DNA from: Phylloscopus collybita
Taxonomy: Eukaryota; Chordata; Aves; Passeriformes; Phylloscopidae
DNA: 64,000 nt
NCBI GenBank assembly: GCA_027886175.1
Contig: JAJNNQ010000026.1
Location: 21,792,001-21,856,000, forward strand
Direction of reading: 5' to 3'
In this document: piece by piece, positions 26,101 to 54,640 of the stretch
Position numbering within the stretch: position 1 is the first letter of the stretch
Layout: each line of letters starts with the position of its first letter
The notes under the pieces: model-generated
The model's input: only the letters and a program-made list of their open reading frames with translations
The model's database searches: none
Told to the model about the DNA's origin: nothing
Made by a program: the position numbers and the translations under genes

Positions 26101-26610
26101 CTTAATAATGTGCAAATGCCAATTACAGCTTCTCTGGTACTTGGAGAGGTTATAATGATCCACTCCCACGTAAAGTGTCTGGTGTCAGATCTGCGTTCTG
26201 CCTGGGCCTTTCCTCCAGTGAAGGCATACACATGATATGTCTCTTTTAGAGAGATATCTATTTTCCTGACTGGAATTGAATATGAATTCAAAGACCTGAG
26301 TGGAATGACAGCAAAATATAGCCAGTTTTCCAGCAAGCCTTTTGAAAATGCAAAGATAATCCATTTATACTATAAGGAAGTTAACTGAGAATGGAAATAC
26401 TTTTCCCTCTGTACAACTTTCAATGAAAACTTTTCTTCGCCTTTGCCTCTTTTTCCTGTTACAACACACCTCTGAAGGCACAGACCTGGTAGGTAGCAAA
26501 AAAAGAGTAGTTGCTTTTGCTATTATTTAGATATAGAGCATCTTAATGTATGCTAGTAACTGCTGAGTTGGGTGGAGAAGCTTCCTGATGGAAAATTGTA
26601 CCTCCCTTCG

Positions 26611-26776
<166 letters not shown>

Positions 26777-29700
26777 AGAGGAGGTACTTGGAAAGATAAA
26801 GGGCAATTCAGTCCTTTGAATGCTCATATCATAAAACTGAATACGAAATAATTACCATAAATGAGGCAACTAGTTCCTACACCCTCTGCAACCTGGATGA
26901 CATCCTTCTGTGTCATCAAAATAAAAGTTACTTGCAGAAAACACATTACTTACTACCTTATCTCAGTTACCCAAGCTCACACATACAAAAGAAGAAGACT
27001 AAATTTTTCTAAATAGTTCCCTCTACAAAGAAACTTAATTCTGCAAGGATTTTAAGTCTATTTCTTTCTCCAAAACTACTGGCACTAGGATAGGCGTGAC
27101 TTTATTCCTAAACAGGGTGTTCCTTAGGCTCTTTGCCAATTTAATTGGCTTATTCATATCCTTCCCTTCCAGATTACCTCAGGGTGATTTACATGTTGGA
27201 GGCCTATAAACACTGATGAATCAGTACATGAAAACCAAAAACATTGTTCAGTGTCTGACAGGGTCCTCACTGGTTTTTGCCCCCAAATTAATTGTTCTCA
27301 CTGGAACAACCTAATATGTCATCAACCTCTGACATCATTCTAAAGCTATACAGAAAAAAGAGTTGCTAAAATACAATAGGACTACAGTAATTTGTTTTTA
27401 CCAGAGTTTCCAGGTAGGAGCAAGCAACAGGTGAGGTTTTCAAATGGGAAGATACATATGTTCCCAGTCTGGCTTTTTCAGTTGACTGGCCATTTTGAAG
27501 ACTGTCTCCTTCTGATTTTCCATCAATAAATCACTCTGACTGAATTCTAAAGAAATGCAAATACAAAGATAATTTAATTTCTTCTCTCTGAGAAACAATT
27601 TTTGTTGTAGCAGTTCAACATCTACACTAATATGGTTTTATTTTGAAAGAGCTGGTGGACTTCCAGTGAATTAAAACAATTTCCTTCACATGTTAAACCT
27701 CAAGTACACCTATAAGAAATAGTTTGCAGGCCAATTAAGGACAACTTTACCTCCACTAAACACAGAAACAAGCAAAGATTTGTATTCATGAGTAAAGAAA
27801 GAGCTGAAAGAGGTTCATTTTGCCTGTTGATTAAAGTATTAGACTTGCAAGTATCTCCTTTTTGTGACGTGAACACTTTCATAGAATCATAGAATGGTTT
27901 GTGTCAGAAGTCACTTTAAAGATCATCTAGTTTGAACTCCACTAGACCCCATCCAACCTGGCCTTGATAAAATAATTTCGATAAAATGCACTAGAAAGCT
28001 TTACAGAACACACTTCTCTACAACACCGGGTAATAATTCAATATATTTTGCCTCAGTACTCTCACAAAAAGCAATCACTCCATCATCCTCTAGGGAATTA
28101 CTATACCCCTTATTCATACACATCACATTTCCTCCTTACATTATATGTCCCTGCAATGCCTTTCCTAAGAAAGCTCCCTGATTCTAGACCAGAGCTAACA
28201 ACTCAGCTATTACTGACTGTACAGTCACTCATGGAAATACAGCACCCTTCCAACAAGTTCCTATTTTGCTTTCCAAAAAAATCTCCATGCTTAACACCCA
28301 TCTCCCTAAGATCATCAACCAGCTCTTTTTAATCCATTTCACAATGAGATTTCCATAATGTCTTTAAAAGCCACAGATTGCTTCATAAGGTAGTCCTCAT
28401 CATTCTGGTACTTGTTTTCACAAGGACTTTGGCATATCAGCTGCTAATAAACTAAGTACTCTTAATAAGAATCCTGAGGATGAACACTTCTCTACCATTA
28501 TAGCTGAAATATTTCAAAGTCCAGCACTTTTAAATCAGTGCAAATGCCTTAAACCCAGTTTCTCTGTTTGCACTGGCAGTTGTGGTTAAAGGTGTCATGC
28601 ACTTATTAGCTCTGCTTAGATATTAAAACTTGCACACAAAGTCACCCATATTTGCATTCACTGACTGTTTATCTACAAAAAATCTGCAATACATTTGTCA
28701 TGCCCACATTGACTCTCTACAACATGTTCATACAGAAGTTCCAAGCAACATCACAGAATTATTACAGTCCATATATGTAAATGCAAGTGAACCACTGCAT
28801 GAAGTTTTTAATATATAATACAGGAAAGCAAACATGTAATGAAATGGTGGGAAGAAAGAGGGGTGAACTCCCTAGAATGAAAGCATATATATGTATATAA
28901 TTTTTATAAACAGCTGGAATGTTTCATTCCTACTGAATACTCTAAAAACACAAACCAGTAAATAGAATTCAGATCTTACAAAAAGAAGTCCATTTCAGGA
29001 CTTGATCATTTAGAGTAATAGAGAAGCATTGACTAACCGAGGGAAATAAATGGAGCTCACACTCCAGACTCACTGCAGGAAAGTGTAGAGCTGGCAGCCC
29101 TTTGAATTCCTCCTCTTTGATCCACAATGAAAAAGGATAATAAGGGTGTGTGTACTTGCCCTTGTCTAGTTTTCACTTTCTTCAAGAAAAGGAGCTATGC
29201 TGATTCAGGGCTCTAGCTGTGGCCCGAGAGAATTTTGTCCTTATACTCCCCACACATTAAAACTACTTTTTAAAAGTTCTCAAGATTTTCTCTCCCTTTC
29301 CTTAATTCAATCAATTCTAGTAACAGATGCTTCTTTGTTGCTTGTCACCAAAGTATTTTAAGCACTTTGAATCCTGTCTCGTTTTAGACTTGTTTCCAAA
29401 GGAGTCAGATCTGGCCTTCAGCTCTTTGTTTTCCTTTCAAAACCTTATTGAACGAGTTGTGCTCCTCTGCGTTCACTTCAAGGACACCACATTTTCTTTT
29501 GTCATGATAACTCTCACACTGGAATGCCTAAAACAATCAAATGCAAAAATAAAACTATCTTTTCCATTTATTATTTTTAATAGCAGCCCTATGGCTGTGA
29601 GTTTCAGATAACCATTCAAAAGGACATACTGAGGGGTCACAATGCAGAAAATGGGGCTAAACTCTTGCAAATTGTAGCTGAGGCAAGAAAAGCAGTGCCT

Positions 29701-30014
29701 TTTATTCAGTTTATGACTCTCTATTTACACCTTATGTTTCAACAGGGATTGACAGCTGCAGTAGGTCTGGCCCGCTCATCCACAGTGGGCTCTTTCCTAG
29801 AACGTGAAATGTAAGCATGTGTTCTGTGAGCTTGGGCATTGTACAGAAAACCTGCTCCTGCTTCCACGCAAGTCAACAGGAAAACAAAACAGACTAGGAG
29901 TCAGAGCTTTCCTTTCCTTACTTTTATTTAAATGTCAGTGTTTTATGTGGTTGTTTATTAAATAATAATAATACAATAATGCCCAGAGGCTCCAATTAAG
30001 ACTGGGAAGTCGCT
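26777..30014. other. Intergenic, no genes recognised
   Basis: AT-rich sequence, apart from the CR1 fragment at 27879-27967. Confidence 0.6.
27879..27967 (-). mobile_element. Short CR1 fragment
   Basis: The + strand reads TCATAGAATCATAGAATGG, then a diverged AAAGATCATCTAGTTTGAAC and CCCCATCCAACCTGGCCTTG. This is the reverse complement of the CR1 3' terminus, about 90 bp long and heavily 5'-truncated. Confidence 0.85.
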
Positions 30015-30165
30015 GCAGTGGGATTGTGCAAAGGCGGAGGAAGGGAATTGGACGGCTCCCCAGCGGCGGGGAGCAGGCAGGGGCTGGGAGCTGGCTCCTC
30101 TCGGCAGGCGGCAAGGGGCTGCTCCCAGCGCTCCCCGCCACCGGCAGCAGCAAAGCCTTTTGTTT
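30015..30165. other. Orphan GC- and CpG-rich patch
   Basis: About 150 bp with roughly 70% GC and ten or so CpGs in an AT-rich, CpG-poor region. No start codon, splice pattern or protein family is recognised. Possible promoter of an unannotated transcript, an enhancer, or an inserted fragment. Confidence 0.6.
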
Positions 30166-33100
30166 GCGTGGGAGTTGGATGTTACTGTGGTTTGGGGGTT
30201 TTATTCGTTTGGGGTTTTTTTAATGTCAAGACATAGAGCAACCAGGAAGACGTACAAAGAGGTTTTCTTCAAAGTAGCTGAGGGAAAAAGAAGAGTGTAT
30301 GTAGCTGTATATGCTAATTCTTATTAATTAAAGCCAGAGTGCTGTGCTGGAGCTGTGCACAGGCTTTATTAGTTAATATTAAAACAAAGGGTTGATCGCC
30401 TTCCACAGAAATTTCGCCTTGGCAAAGCTCTGTTTGCTGCAGTGGAGCTACTCCTCGCTTCACACCAGTGTGAGCACAGGACCAAGCCAGAAGCCCTCAG
30501 GAAGGAATCAAAAGCCGATAACAAAACAAAAGGACAAACAGGAGGCACACGGGGAGGACAATCCTAAGGAGTGGGATAAGAACAAGCATGTTGCTCTTGG
30601 CAGAAAGCAACCAGCAAAAATTAATTGTATAGCCAGTCTCTTGCTCAGTTCTTTTTGTTTTGTTATGAAACAGGAGTTGCTTTTATTATAGAGGAACAGA
30701 ATATATTTCAGGATATAGGATAGGTGTTATGGCAAAAGCACATTTTTTGGGGAGATTTGCATGAAGGCAGCATGGATTTGGTTCACAAGATGGGTGCAGT
30801 TGTTCCAGGCTTAAAGAAAAGAGGGCAGCATGAGTGAAAGTCCTCTGAGGAGAGCCGGAGGAGGGAATGAAGAAGGAAGGAAGTTATTAGAGGAAAGCTG
30901 GACTGAACCAGCGTATGTCGGATTGACACAAACCCCAAATTAATGCATCAGCAGATGAATGCCAGGCCCCAAAAGTGAGGCCGAACGGATGAACAGTACA
31001 AGAATGTCCAAGAAGGGACACAGAGGTGATGAGATGCTCCTGGTTAGTGAGGAAAAAAGGTGAGGAGGGCAGTGAAAACTTTGTCTCCTGAAATGGTGAA
31101 CAAAGAGACCCTGAACTGTGGGTAGAAAGGAGAAACTAAAGATTCCCTGGGAGAGAATTCTAGAAAGCTGGTAATTTATGAGCAACTTCAGGCTAGAGGG
31201 GACCTAAGTCTGGGGAAGAATTTTGGAAATAAGGTCTGAGGTGCGGAAACAGGTTGTTGGAAATACTTCACAGAAGAACAACCATGAGCTAAAACAGGCT
31301 TTTATATGAGAGAGAAAAAGGAGCAGATCAGCTTGAAGGATGACAGAATTAGCAGTGGTAGTGGAGAAAGGACAAGGAGTGGGTTTGCTAGCAGGAGATG
31401 GGTGCTGTCTTTTGTTTCATGAATGGTAAAGGTATGCTAAATGAGAAATACTCCTGAGTACAGGATTGGCAGAAGGGAACAGAGGGGTGACTGATCAGAG
31501 GGGGAGAAGTAGGTTAAGCCATAGGTGTGTATAGATGATAGAGTACACATACATAGCACCTTGCTTGGGACACCAAGGAGCACCCTGGAGGTCAGCTCAC
31601 TGGGAGGAAAGAAGGTTTTGAGAACAAAATGTAGCCAGGTACTACTGGAAAAGAACAGAAAGATGGATAGGACTGGTAAGATAGTGACAGAGGAGTTGAA
31701 TGCTTAGTAAATGATCTGGAAAAACAGGACTTTTAACTCAAGTCCCCCAGTTCTTCATTGTTCTATGTAGAAAATTGAGATTAATAAAAGCAAAATTTCC
31801 AGCTGGCTTCCATGCAAAATTTCCAAAGAGGCAACGGGAGAAAGTACCTGCCCATTTCTTATGTGTTGTGAGCAAACAGAATGAACAGTGTCTCAAACCT
31901 CCTTTAGTCCTGAGGAAGTCAATAGGAGACAGTTAATAGATAGCTTAGTTGCCACTCTGTCCTGTGCTGGCTTGTTCACTAACATACTGGCACAGAAGAA
32001 AAATTGACCTTTACCATATCCCAGCCCCACACAGCTGTGTAAGCTCATGAAGGATCCAGGCTCCAGTCCACTGAAAAAATGGAGAGATGTTCACAGCTCA
32101 GTGTATTTGACTTCAATGGCTCTTAATTTGCATATTCAGTATTACTCATATTATTAATACTTGGCCTGTAATTTTTTCACCATTCCAGCTCAATATATCT
32201 TTAGTTGACACAATTCTACTCTCCAATTAATATGCAATACCACACTGCTCCTTTACCCTTGGAATCAATTATGAAAAGTTCTTTTAAAAAAGCTGTAAGA
32301 GAACATTTGGGAAAATAAGTCTTTTCATAAGAAGTACAGTTTTCCTTTCTGCTAAAGCACTGTGCCAGTGGTTTGTTTGTTTGTTTTTGTGGTGGTTTTT
32401 TGTTTGGTTTTTTTTGTTTGTTTTTTTAAGATCAATAGCAAAGCAGAGTTTAACATGGTGCACTGTTTGTCCAAAATGCAGGCAGGGAAAATTATATGTG
32501 AAGTTTAAAAATGTGAATTTTTAACAACAGTAAAAGGGAGGAAGAAAAATGATAGGTACAATGCAAATGTTTGTGTATTAAAATATTTGACATTGGGGGG
32601 TAAGGGTATTCAGGACACGGTGATGTAAGGCAATCTCTCTTTAGGTGGCAGTAGCATTTCCAGCACCTCATGATACTGCCCTCCTTATACACCATTACTT
32701 TTTTCCATGATCCTACACAAGATTGTGACTAACAACAGACAGAAAAGAGTACTGATCCATGCTTTGCTAGTTGATGCTTTCTTGAAATCGTTGAGGTAAT
32801 TGCAGTAGTCAGAGCTGCAAATTTTTACTCAGTGGTTCCTAATTATTCTATATCCAGGTCTGTACAATTCATGCATATACACCAGTGAGTTTAGCAATTT
32901 TCTTTTTATAGCTTCAATATATTATGCTGAATATAGGTGAACTGACTCAAATGGGTTACTCCTGCTTCACATCCTTTCAAGTTGTCACATTTTAACTTCA
33001 GCCAGCAACTAAGCATCACACAGCCACTCCCCTTGTGGGGTGGGGGAGAGAACTGGAAAGGTAGAAGTGAGAAAACTCATAAGCATTTTTTGAGATAAAG

Positions 33101-34921
33101 ACCCTTTAATAGGGAAAGCAAAAGCTGTGCACACAAGCAATGCAAAATAAGGAAGTCATTCACTGCTTTCCATGGGCAGGCAGGTGTTCAGACATCCCCA
33201 GGAACGCAGGGCCCCATCACACCCAACAGTGACTTGAGAAGACAAACAGCACAACTATGAATTTCCCCGCCCCCCACACTTCTTCTTCCCCAGCTTTATA
33301 TGCTGAGCATGATGCCATATGATGTGCAATGCCCCTTTCATCAATTGGGGTCAGCTGTCCTGGCTGTGTCTTCTCCCTAAGCACCCCCAGTCTTCTCATT
33401 GGTGGGATAAGGAGCAAAAAAGACCTTGATGATATGCAAGCACTGCCCAGCAAAATATAAATATCCCTGTACTATCAACACTGTTTTGGTCATAAATCCA
33501 AAATCTATCCCACATCAGCTGCTGAAAAGAAAATCAACTCCATCCCAGCCAAAAACAGCACACCAGTAAAATGCTTAATTCCATTGTGACTTTGTTGTTG
33601 TCATTTTGTATTACAAAAGTTCCTGGGTTATTCTTAATAGTCTCATGTCACTGAAAACATCAATACCCTAGAATCCCTTTCTGTAAAAACACTAAGCCTT
33701 ACCTAAAGCCCACCTAATCTGCAACTAAAGATTGGGGTTTATTTTCATCCATACTGATGCTACTGGAAGAGTGTTCTGGAAACTCATTCCTCTTGCACTT
33801 ATAAATCTTCCTCTCATTTCCAGTTTGGGTGAGGTAACTGACAGTTCCCGTACCAACATAGTCTTCATCACTAAAATAGATCTCCTGAACTTATTTTTTC
33901 CTTGTGCTTTTAGGGAATAATCATATAATAGTAGGAATAATAACATTTAAATAACAACACTTTAATTTCCTGGGGCTATTTTTTTCCCCCTTTTATATTA
34001 TTCTAATCAGCTCAGTTACCTTTTCCTATACAGATCCTGGTTTTAATTAATTTTTTTCTGAATATGTGGAAGTATATACAGTATTTTACAGGAAATATGT
34101 GGTTTGAATGACTTTTCTATTGGGAAATACACTTCTATACTTCTGCTGGCAATACTTTAGTAGCTCAGGCCTAAGAAACAGATTTGTCCTATTGAAAGTC
34201 AGTGCATGTTGCAGATCCAGGTCATAATTTTTGGTACAGTTTATCAGCATAAGTCAGCATGTGAAGAAGCAGAGCTGACCTTCACTGACCTCTGCCTTTC
34301 ATTCCTGTTCCAGTGTATCCTTTCCCTTTGGCCAGCACCATCTACATTTCTATATAGCAAAGCAGACTGAGATAAGTTTATTCCAGTTTTCTTTCAGCTG
34401 TTTTTTCCACCTTACAATTCCTGTACTAACCTCCATTTTTTTCAACTTAACTAGTCCCTTCTTATTTGGCATCATAGAAACACTTTGCTGACATCATGGC
34501 AGATAGCCACCACAGTATTTTGTCCACAAAGTCTGCAACCGCAGTGTGTGCCTAATACATAGGCAAGAAACTCTTGGTACCCATGTCCAAATTTAAGTGG
34601 CATGACACCACTTCACTTAAAGTGAATTTTGTTCACTTGTGGTGAAATGAACAAGCCCTAGAAACTGTTCAGCTAATCTGTGGTCCTGTGTTGCACGTGG
34701 TCCTGGCAAGCACGACTGGTTAATGAGAAATGAGCCACAGGTGAAGCGGGAAGAATATGGTTAGATGGCATAGAGGAAAAGATAGGGACTGTGCTGGGGA
34801 TCCTGCATCAAATGAATAGGACGTCTCAAGGAAAAGGAAGAGGAAGCAAAGTCAAGATGGTATATAAAGAGAATGAAAGGCAGACACAAAACCCCCTAAA
34901 TATGTATTTTTAATATACATA
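30166..34921. other. Intergenic, no genes recognised
   Basis: AT-rich. TTTG/T-rich low-complexity sequence lies at about 32370-32430. No coding signal. Confidence 0.6.
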
Positions 34922-35009
34922 TGCAGAAATATATATTGCTTTCCACTGACTCTAAAATGAGTTCACGTGACCATTTCTGATGCAGATGTCCGTGTGAGGA
35001 TCAGATAAA
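34922..35009 (+). repeat. 88-bp duplicated element, copy 1
   Basis: An 88-base segment that aligns without gaps to 40765-40852 with 82 identities. It begins TGCAGAAATATATATTGC and ends GGATCAGATAAA. This copy contains a palindromic TCACGTGA (34963-34970) and two CpGs that are TpG/CpA in the other copy. It is followed directly by A-rich sequence (to about 35041). About 3 kb upstream of the AKIRIN2 ATG. Confidence 0.9.
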
Positions 35010-35153
35010 CAAAATAAAAAAAAAAACTCAAACAAAAAACCAATGGGGAAATGGAACAATGGCAGAAGGAAGGGGAAGTAAAGAGAATGCACAAAGCCTA
35101 ACATTTGGTCCACCATGATATTTCCATCACCATCCCAAAGCAATACACTGAAA

Positions 35154-35202
35154 GGGTTATTTTTTTATAACCCATTGAGGTGGGTTACTTTCCCACCTCA
35201 AT
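35154..35202. repeat. Two adjacent perfect inverted repeats
   Basis: GGGTTAT / ATAACCC with a T6 loop (35154-35173), then ATTGAGGTGGG / CCCACCTCAAT with a 7-base loop (35174-35202). The hairpins abut with no base between them, about 145 bp right of the 88-bp element copy 1. Confidence 0.9.
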
Positions 35203-37149
35203 CAGGGCTGTACAGAGGTCAAAATATCGTCTTGAGTCAGGACTTGCCTTTTAACAGGTGTCATGCTTGAAGTACATATTCAATAAAACCTAGCACAATG
35301 CTAGCTGTGAATAAGCTGTCCCACTCCCAATATTAATAAAATTTGTGGGTACTATTTATTTTAAAAAGATGCTTATAATATATAATTTTAAAGGCACCCC
35401 ATGTAGCACATAATGGGACACTGCAAATTGGTTATATAATAAGTAAGTAGAAGAAAGAACAATATAAACAGTGGTTTGCAGCCTTGACCCTATGGTGTTT
35501 CCTGCCACAAGGAAAGTAAAAACACATGTTCCCTGACAACCATCAAGCACTTTGTCACTGCTTGGACATTTCGCTGCCTTAGGGCTTGTCTACATGCAAA
35601 GCTACATGGGTTTGGCTGGGTTTAATTTGCTGCAAAGGGCTGTGTAAATTCTTATTTTGACCTAAATCAGACTTGCTTCAGTTTAGTTCAATAAATTAAA
35701 GGTCAGATAAAAGCCAAGTAACTCTGTTGATTAGGACAATCACAGTTCTAATCAATTGCTTACAATTATAGTGTTGCCTGTGATGGCAAAAGCTGACTTT
35801 CTAGTAGCTTATCTTGATGAAATTTCAGCTGATTCCTCAGACTGTCTTAATTGTGCCTGAATGGTCCTTAGGATCTTGTGCCACACGGTTAATGCAACCA
35901 AATCTTGGCTTCTGCTGCTGAATGCAGAATATATACCTAAAATAATAAATTCAGTTGGGAAGTGCTGGTTACTCTGAAACTTACTTTTTTTTCCCACTAA
36001 TGCATCCAAACACAAGCACTTCTCAGCATACAAATGATGGCAGAAGCAGGGCACAGAGCACTCCAAACTAAACAGGTGCATCATACACACACTGAGAGAC
36101 ACTCAGGGTTTCCTTAATTCAAAGCCTGCAAGAGCAATTCTGCCTTGGTCTTGCTGGGTTAAGTGCTTGGTAAGAATATTTAACACCAGTGCCCAAACAC
36201 AGGGAAAGCTATATGCTTAGGGAAATGTAATGGAAATGAAGAATTAAATGAATGGAAAACCAGCCAACATTATTCCAAAGAAGAGTGTCCACAGAAGTAG
36301 TTATACCAGTACACTAATAGTAGAACAATTGTAACACTGTAATAACATCAGTACATTTCCCGAGTCTTGCTGCAGAGAAGCAGAACTTGTCTTAGTTTTT
36401 GAAAGGTTTGTCAGCATCCTTATTCCCAAGGAAACACTCCAAGTACTTCCTCTTCAGAGGAACAGCCCACAGCAGAGGATTCATTTTGGGATTTTCCAGT
36501 ACTAATTTTAGGCCAAGGCAACTCAGGCAGCATAAGGTAAACTTCACCTAATTGCTCCAACATTGTAACAAGCTGTCTCAGAAAACAAATCGTTTGTTGA
36601 GAGGGAAGGCTCTGCTACATCACCCCACCACCAAAAACCTCAGCTACCCACCCAAAGAGCAGCACTACCACAGTGCCAGCACAGATTGGTGTTTAGACTG
36701 ACTGGTGCCACTACAGCTTAATTCACAATATATACCACATACCAAACACCTACAGCAAATTCTGCTTCCAAAGAATGGTAAGGTTGGTGGGGTATTTTAA
36801 ATGCCATTAGAGAAAGCCTGGCTCACACTTCAGAACACAATCAAAAAACACCAAAGTGTTAAAACTTTATGGGGCATATCCGTAATTTTGTCTTTCAAAG
36901 ACAATCTGTCTTTGTGCTCATGATTAAATTAACAGTATTAGATGCCAGAAACCTAAAAATTACACATATTTTGGGAGTTAAAAACCTCTGTTAGCTTCCC
37001 CACTGTGGTGACCTGTAACCCAGTTTGTTTCAATCAGGAAGCTGCACAGGAAAGAGCTGTGCTCTTCCCAGCAGCAGCTTTATAGTTCTTTGAACCTCTT
37101 CCCTCACCACACTCCTTAAGCAAGAATATGCTTTATGCAACTTCAAGGA
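35203..37149. other. Intergenic sequence just upstream of the AKIRIN2 CpG island
   Basis: AT-rich and CpG-poor. No divergent gene, splice signal or recognised repeat was seen on the - strand. Confidence 0.6.
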
Positions 37150-37512
37150 AACCACTCGGTTACGCCGTGACACAGATCCCGACATCGTGAGGCTGTTCCG
37201 TGCGTGTCCTTAGCTGTCACCTCGGACTCCCGCACGCTCTCTACTCTGCCCTCACCTCACGGAGGCCACTAAACGCACTTTGCCCCCGATTTCACATGCA
37301 GACAAGCGCCACGCGGACGTAAATCCGCCGTCCAGCCCGCTCGACACCTGCGCTAACACGGCAGGACCATCGCCCCCTTTGTGTCCCCACGTCCCAAGGG
37401 GACCTGCTGGCCCTTCCCCAGGGTCCCGCCGCGTCCGCCATCCACACCCCAGCCCGCACCCTCCCAAGGGGGATTTAAACTAGAACCCGGAAGCCCACCC
37501 TACCAGTGCAGT

Positions 37513-37531
37513 GCACACTGGGAACTGTAGT
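37513..37531 (-). promoter_or_regulatory. THAP11/ZNF143-type promoter motif (strong match)
   Basis: On the - strand this reads ACTACAGTTCCCAGTGTGC, matching 16 of 19 positions of the known SBS/Ronin promoter consensus ACTACAATTCCCAGCATGC. It sits at the upstream part of the CpG island, about 565 bp before the AKIRIN2 ATG. Sites of this class are typical of CpG-island promoters of housekeeping genes. Confidence 0.65.
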
Positions 37532-37585
37532 CTCAGCTCCCCAGTGGCCTTCCTGCTTTTGAGCGCCTGGGGCCGGGGCAGGGAA

Positions 37586-37604
37586 ACTACGAGTCCCGTG
37601 AGCC
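37586..37604 (+). promoter_or_regulatory. Second, weaker THAP11/ZNF143-like motif
   Basis: On the + strand, ACTACGAGTCCCGTGAGCC keeps the ACTACnAnTCCC core and matches 12 of 19 positions of the consensus. It lies 54 bp from the stronger site and in the opposite orientation, so the ACTAC ends face each other. Confidence 0.4.
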
Positions 37605-38094
37605 TCTGCGGCGGGGGGGGGCTGGCGTTTGAACCGGCGGCGTTGTTGTTGACGCCATATTGCTGGTGCGGGGGTTACGGCCGGGAGCGCCATCGCCGCC
37701 GCCATCGCCGCCGCCCGGGCCCTGCCATCGCCATCGCCCCGCATCGGCCGCCCCGCACCGCGCGCCTGGGACCGGCACCGCGCCTCTCGGCACTGCTCGT
37801 GCCCCGCCACTGGCCGCGGGCGGAATTTGTCCCGGCCGGGCAGGGCGGAGCGGGCGGGGAGAGCGGAGATCCAGCCGAACTGAACCGGGGCTGCTGCTGC
37901 CGCTGCCGGGGCCGCTCCCTAGAGAGAGGCCGGCGGGGAGGCGGCGGAGGCGGCCCTGACGCAGCCGCCCCCTCCTTTCCCTTCCCTCCCCCCCAGCCCA
38001 CTCCAGACAGCGGAGAAGACGCCTCTGGGCAGGGCCGGCTGCTGCTACCTCCACCGCTGCCCCTCGCTCCGAGCCCCCTTGGCCGCTCCGCGCC

Positions 38095-53882
<15,788 letters not shown>

Positions 53883-54212
53883 ATCACACTTTCTGCATAT
53901 GTGGGCTGCCCTATACACCCTGTTTGATTGTTGCAAGCTATCCCAGTAAAGACTTGCAGCAATGCCATATTTTTCCCCCCTGTGAACACAGGTTATTTCA
54001 AGCTTTTGTCAGTGGCAACCACTCTTATGCAGCAACTGGTTTTGGAGTGCTCCCTGATGTCAGTACCACCTGGATGTGGACCTTTGCTACCTGTAATAAT
54101 ACCAGTGGCCTCATTTGCTGTATCATTACGATTTGGCTTCTTATGTTAATAAGTTTGAAAAAGTAAAGGATTAAAGCTGGTGTTCTAGAAGTTGCCCTTC
54201 ACTGGTTGTGTA

Positions 54213-54218
54213 AATAAA
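54213..54218 (+). terminator. AKIRIN2: AKIRIN2 proximal poly(A) signal
   Basis: AATAAA about 330 nt after the stop, followed within about 35 nt by a GT-rich stretch (GTTAGTGTGGTTTT), the usual downstream element. It would give a short 3' UTR. Confidence 0.6.
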
Positions 54219-54534
54219 AATGTAGAATGACACTTCTGACTGAAGTTAGTGTGGTTTTCATAACTGTGCACTACAACAGAGCTGTAATCACAGTTAAGTT
54301 AGAATGTAATCCCAGGACAATTTTAAGCAAATAGCCCACAGTACTGCCTGTGAAATAGTGAAGGAGGGCATTTCTGTATTCCATGACTTTTTTGGGGGTT
54401 AAGAATGGGTTTATATGATTTCTCATTTTTGTAGTTTTTATTTATTCTATCAGTCTTTAACAAATGTTTATTGCTGCAATTTTTCAGTGTATCATTGTTT
54501 TACTGCCCTTGTAGTACTGGAATTTAGTTGGAAG

Positions 54535-54540
54535 AATAAA
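54535..54540 (+). terminator. AKIRIN2: AKIRIN2 alternative poly(A) signal
   Basis: AATAAA about 650 nt after the stop, with a T-rich region (TCTGTTTGTTTTTAA) about 15-35 nt downstream. It is close to the distal signal and may be used alongside it. Confidence 0.45.
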
Positions 54541-54597
54541 ACATTTACTTCTAATCTGTTTGTTTTTAATATGCAGGTGGAATTTTTGCTGTGTATG

Positions 54598-54603
54598 AAT
54601 AAA
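54598..54603 (+). terminator. AKIRIN2: AKIRIN2 distal poly(A) signal
   Basis: AATAAA about 715 nt after the stop, followed 40-60 nt later by GTGGGTGGGTCAG, a good GU-rich downstream element. It is the last AATAAA before sequence character changes, so it is the best candidate for the main transcript end. Confidence 0.6.
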
Positions 54604-54640
54604 CTTAAATCTGAGTGTTTAAATGAAAACTTTATTTACT

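Larger units (their letters stand above)
19256..26610. other. Intergenic, no genes recognised
   Basis: Contains the AATC repeat, GGTTT-rich sequence near 22072-22106 and the hairpin at 23143. The 166-residue open frame at 20764-21264 lacks recognisable domains and splice context. Confidence 0.6.
53883..54640 (+). other. AKIRIN2: AKIRIN2 3' UTR
   Basis: Non-coding sequence following the TGA at 53880-53882. The right limit is estimated from the last AATAAA and the GT-rich stretch after it. Three canonical poly(A) signals are present, so UTRs of roughly 350, 670 and 740 nt are possible. Confidence 0.75.
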
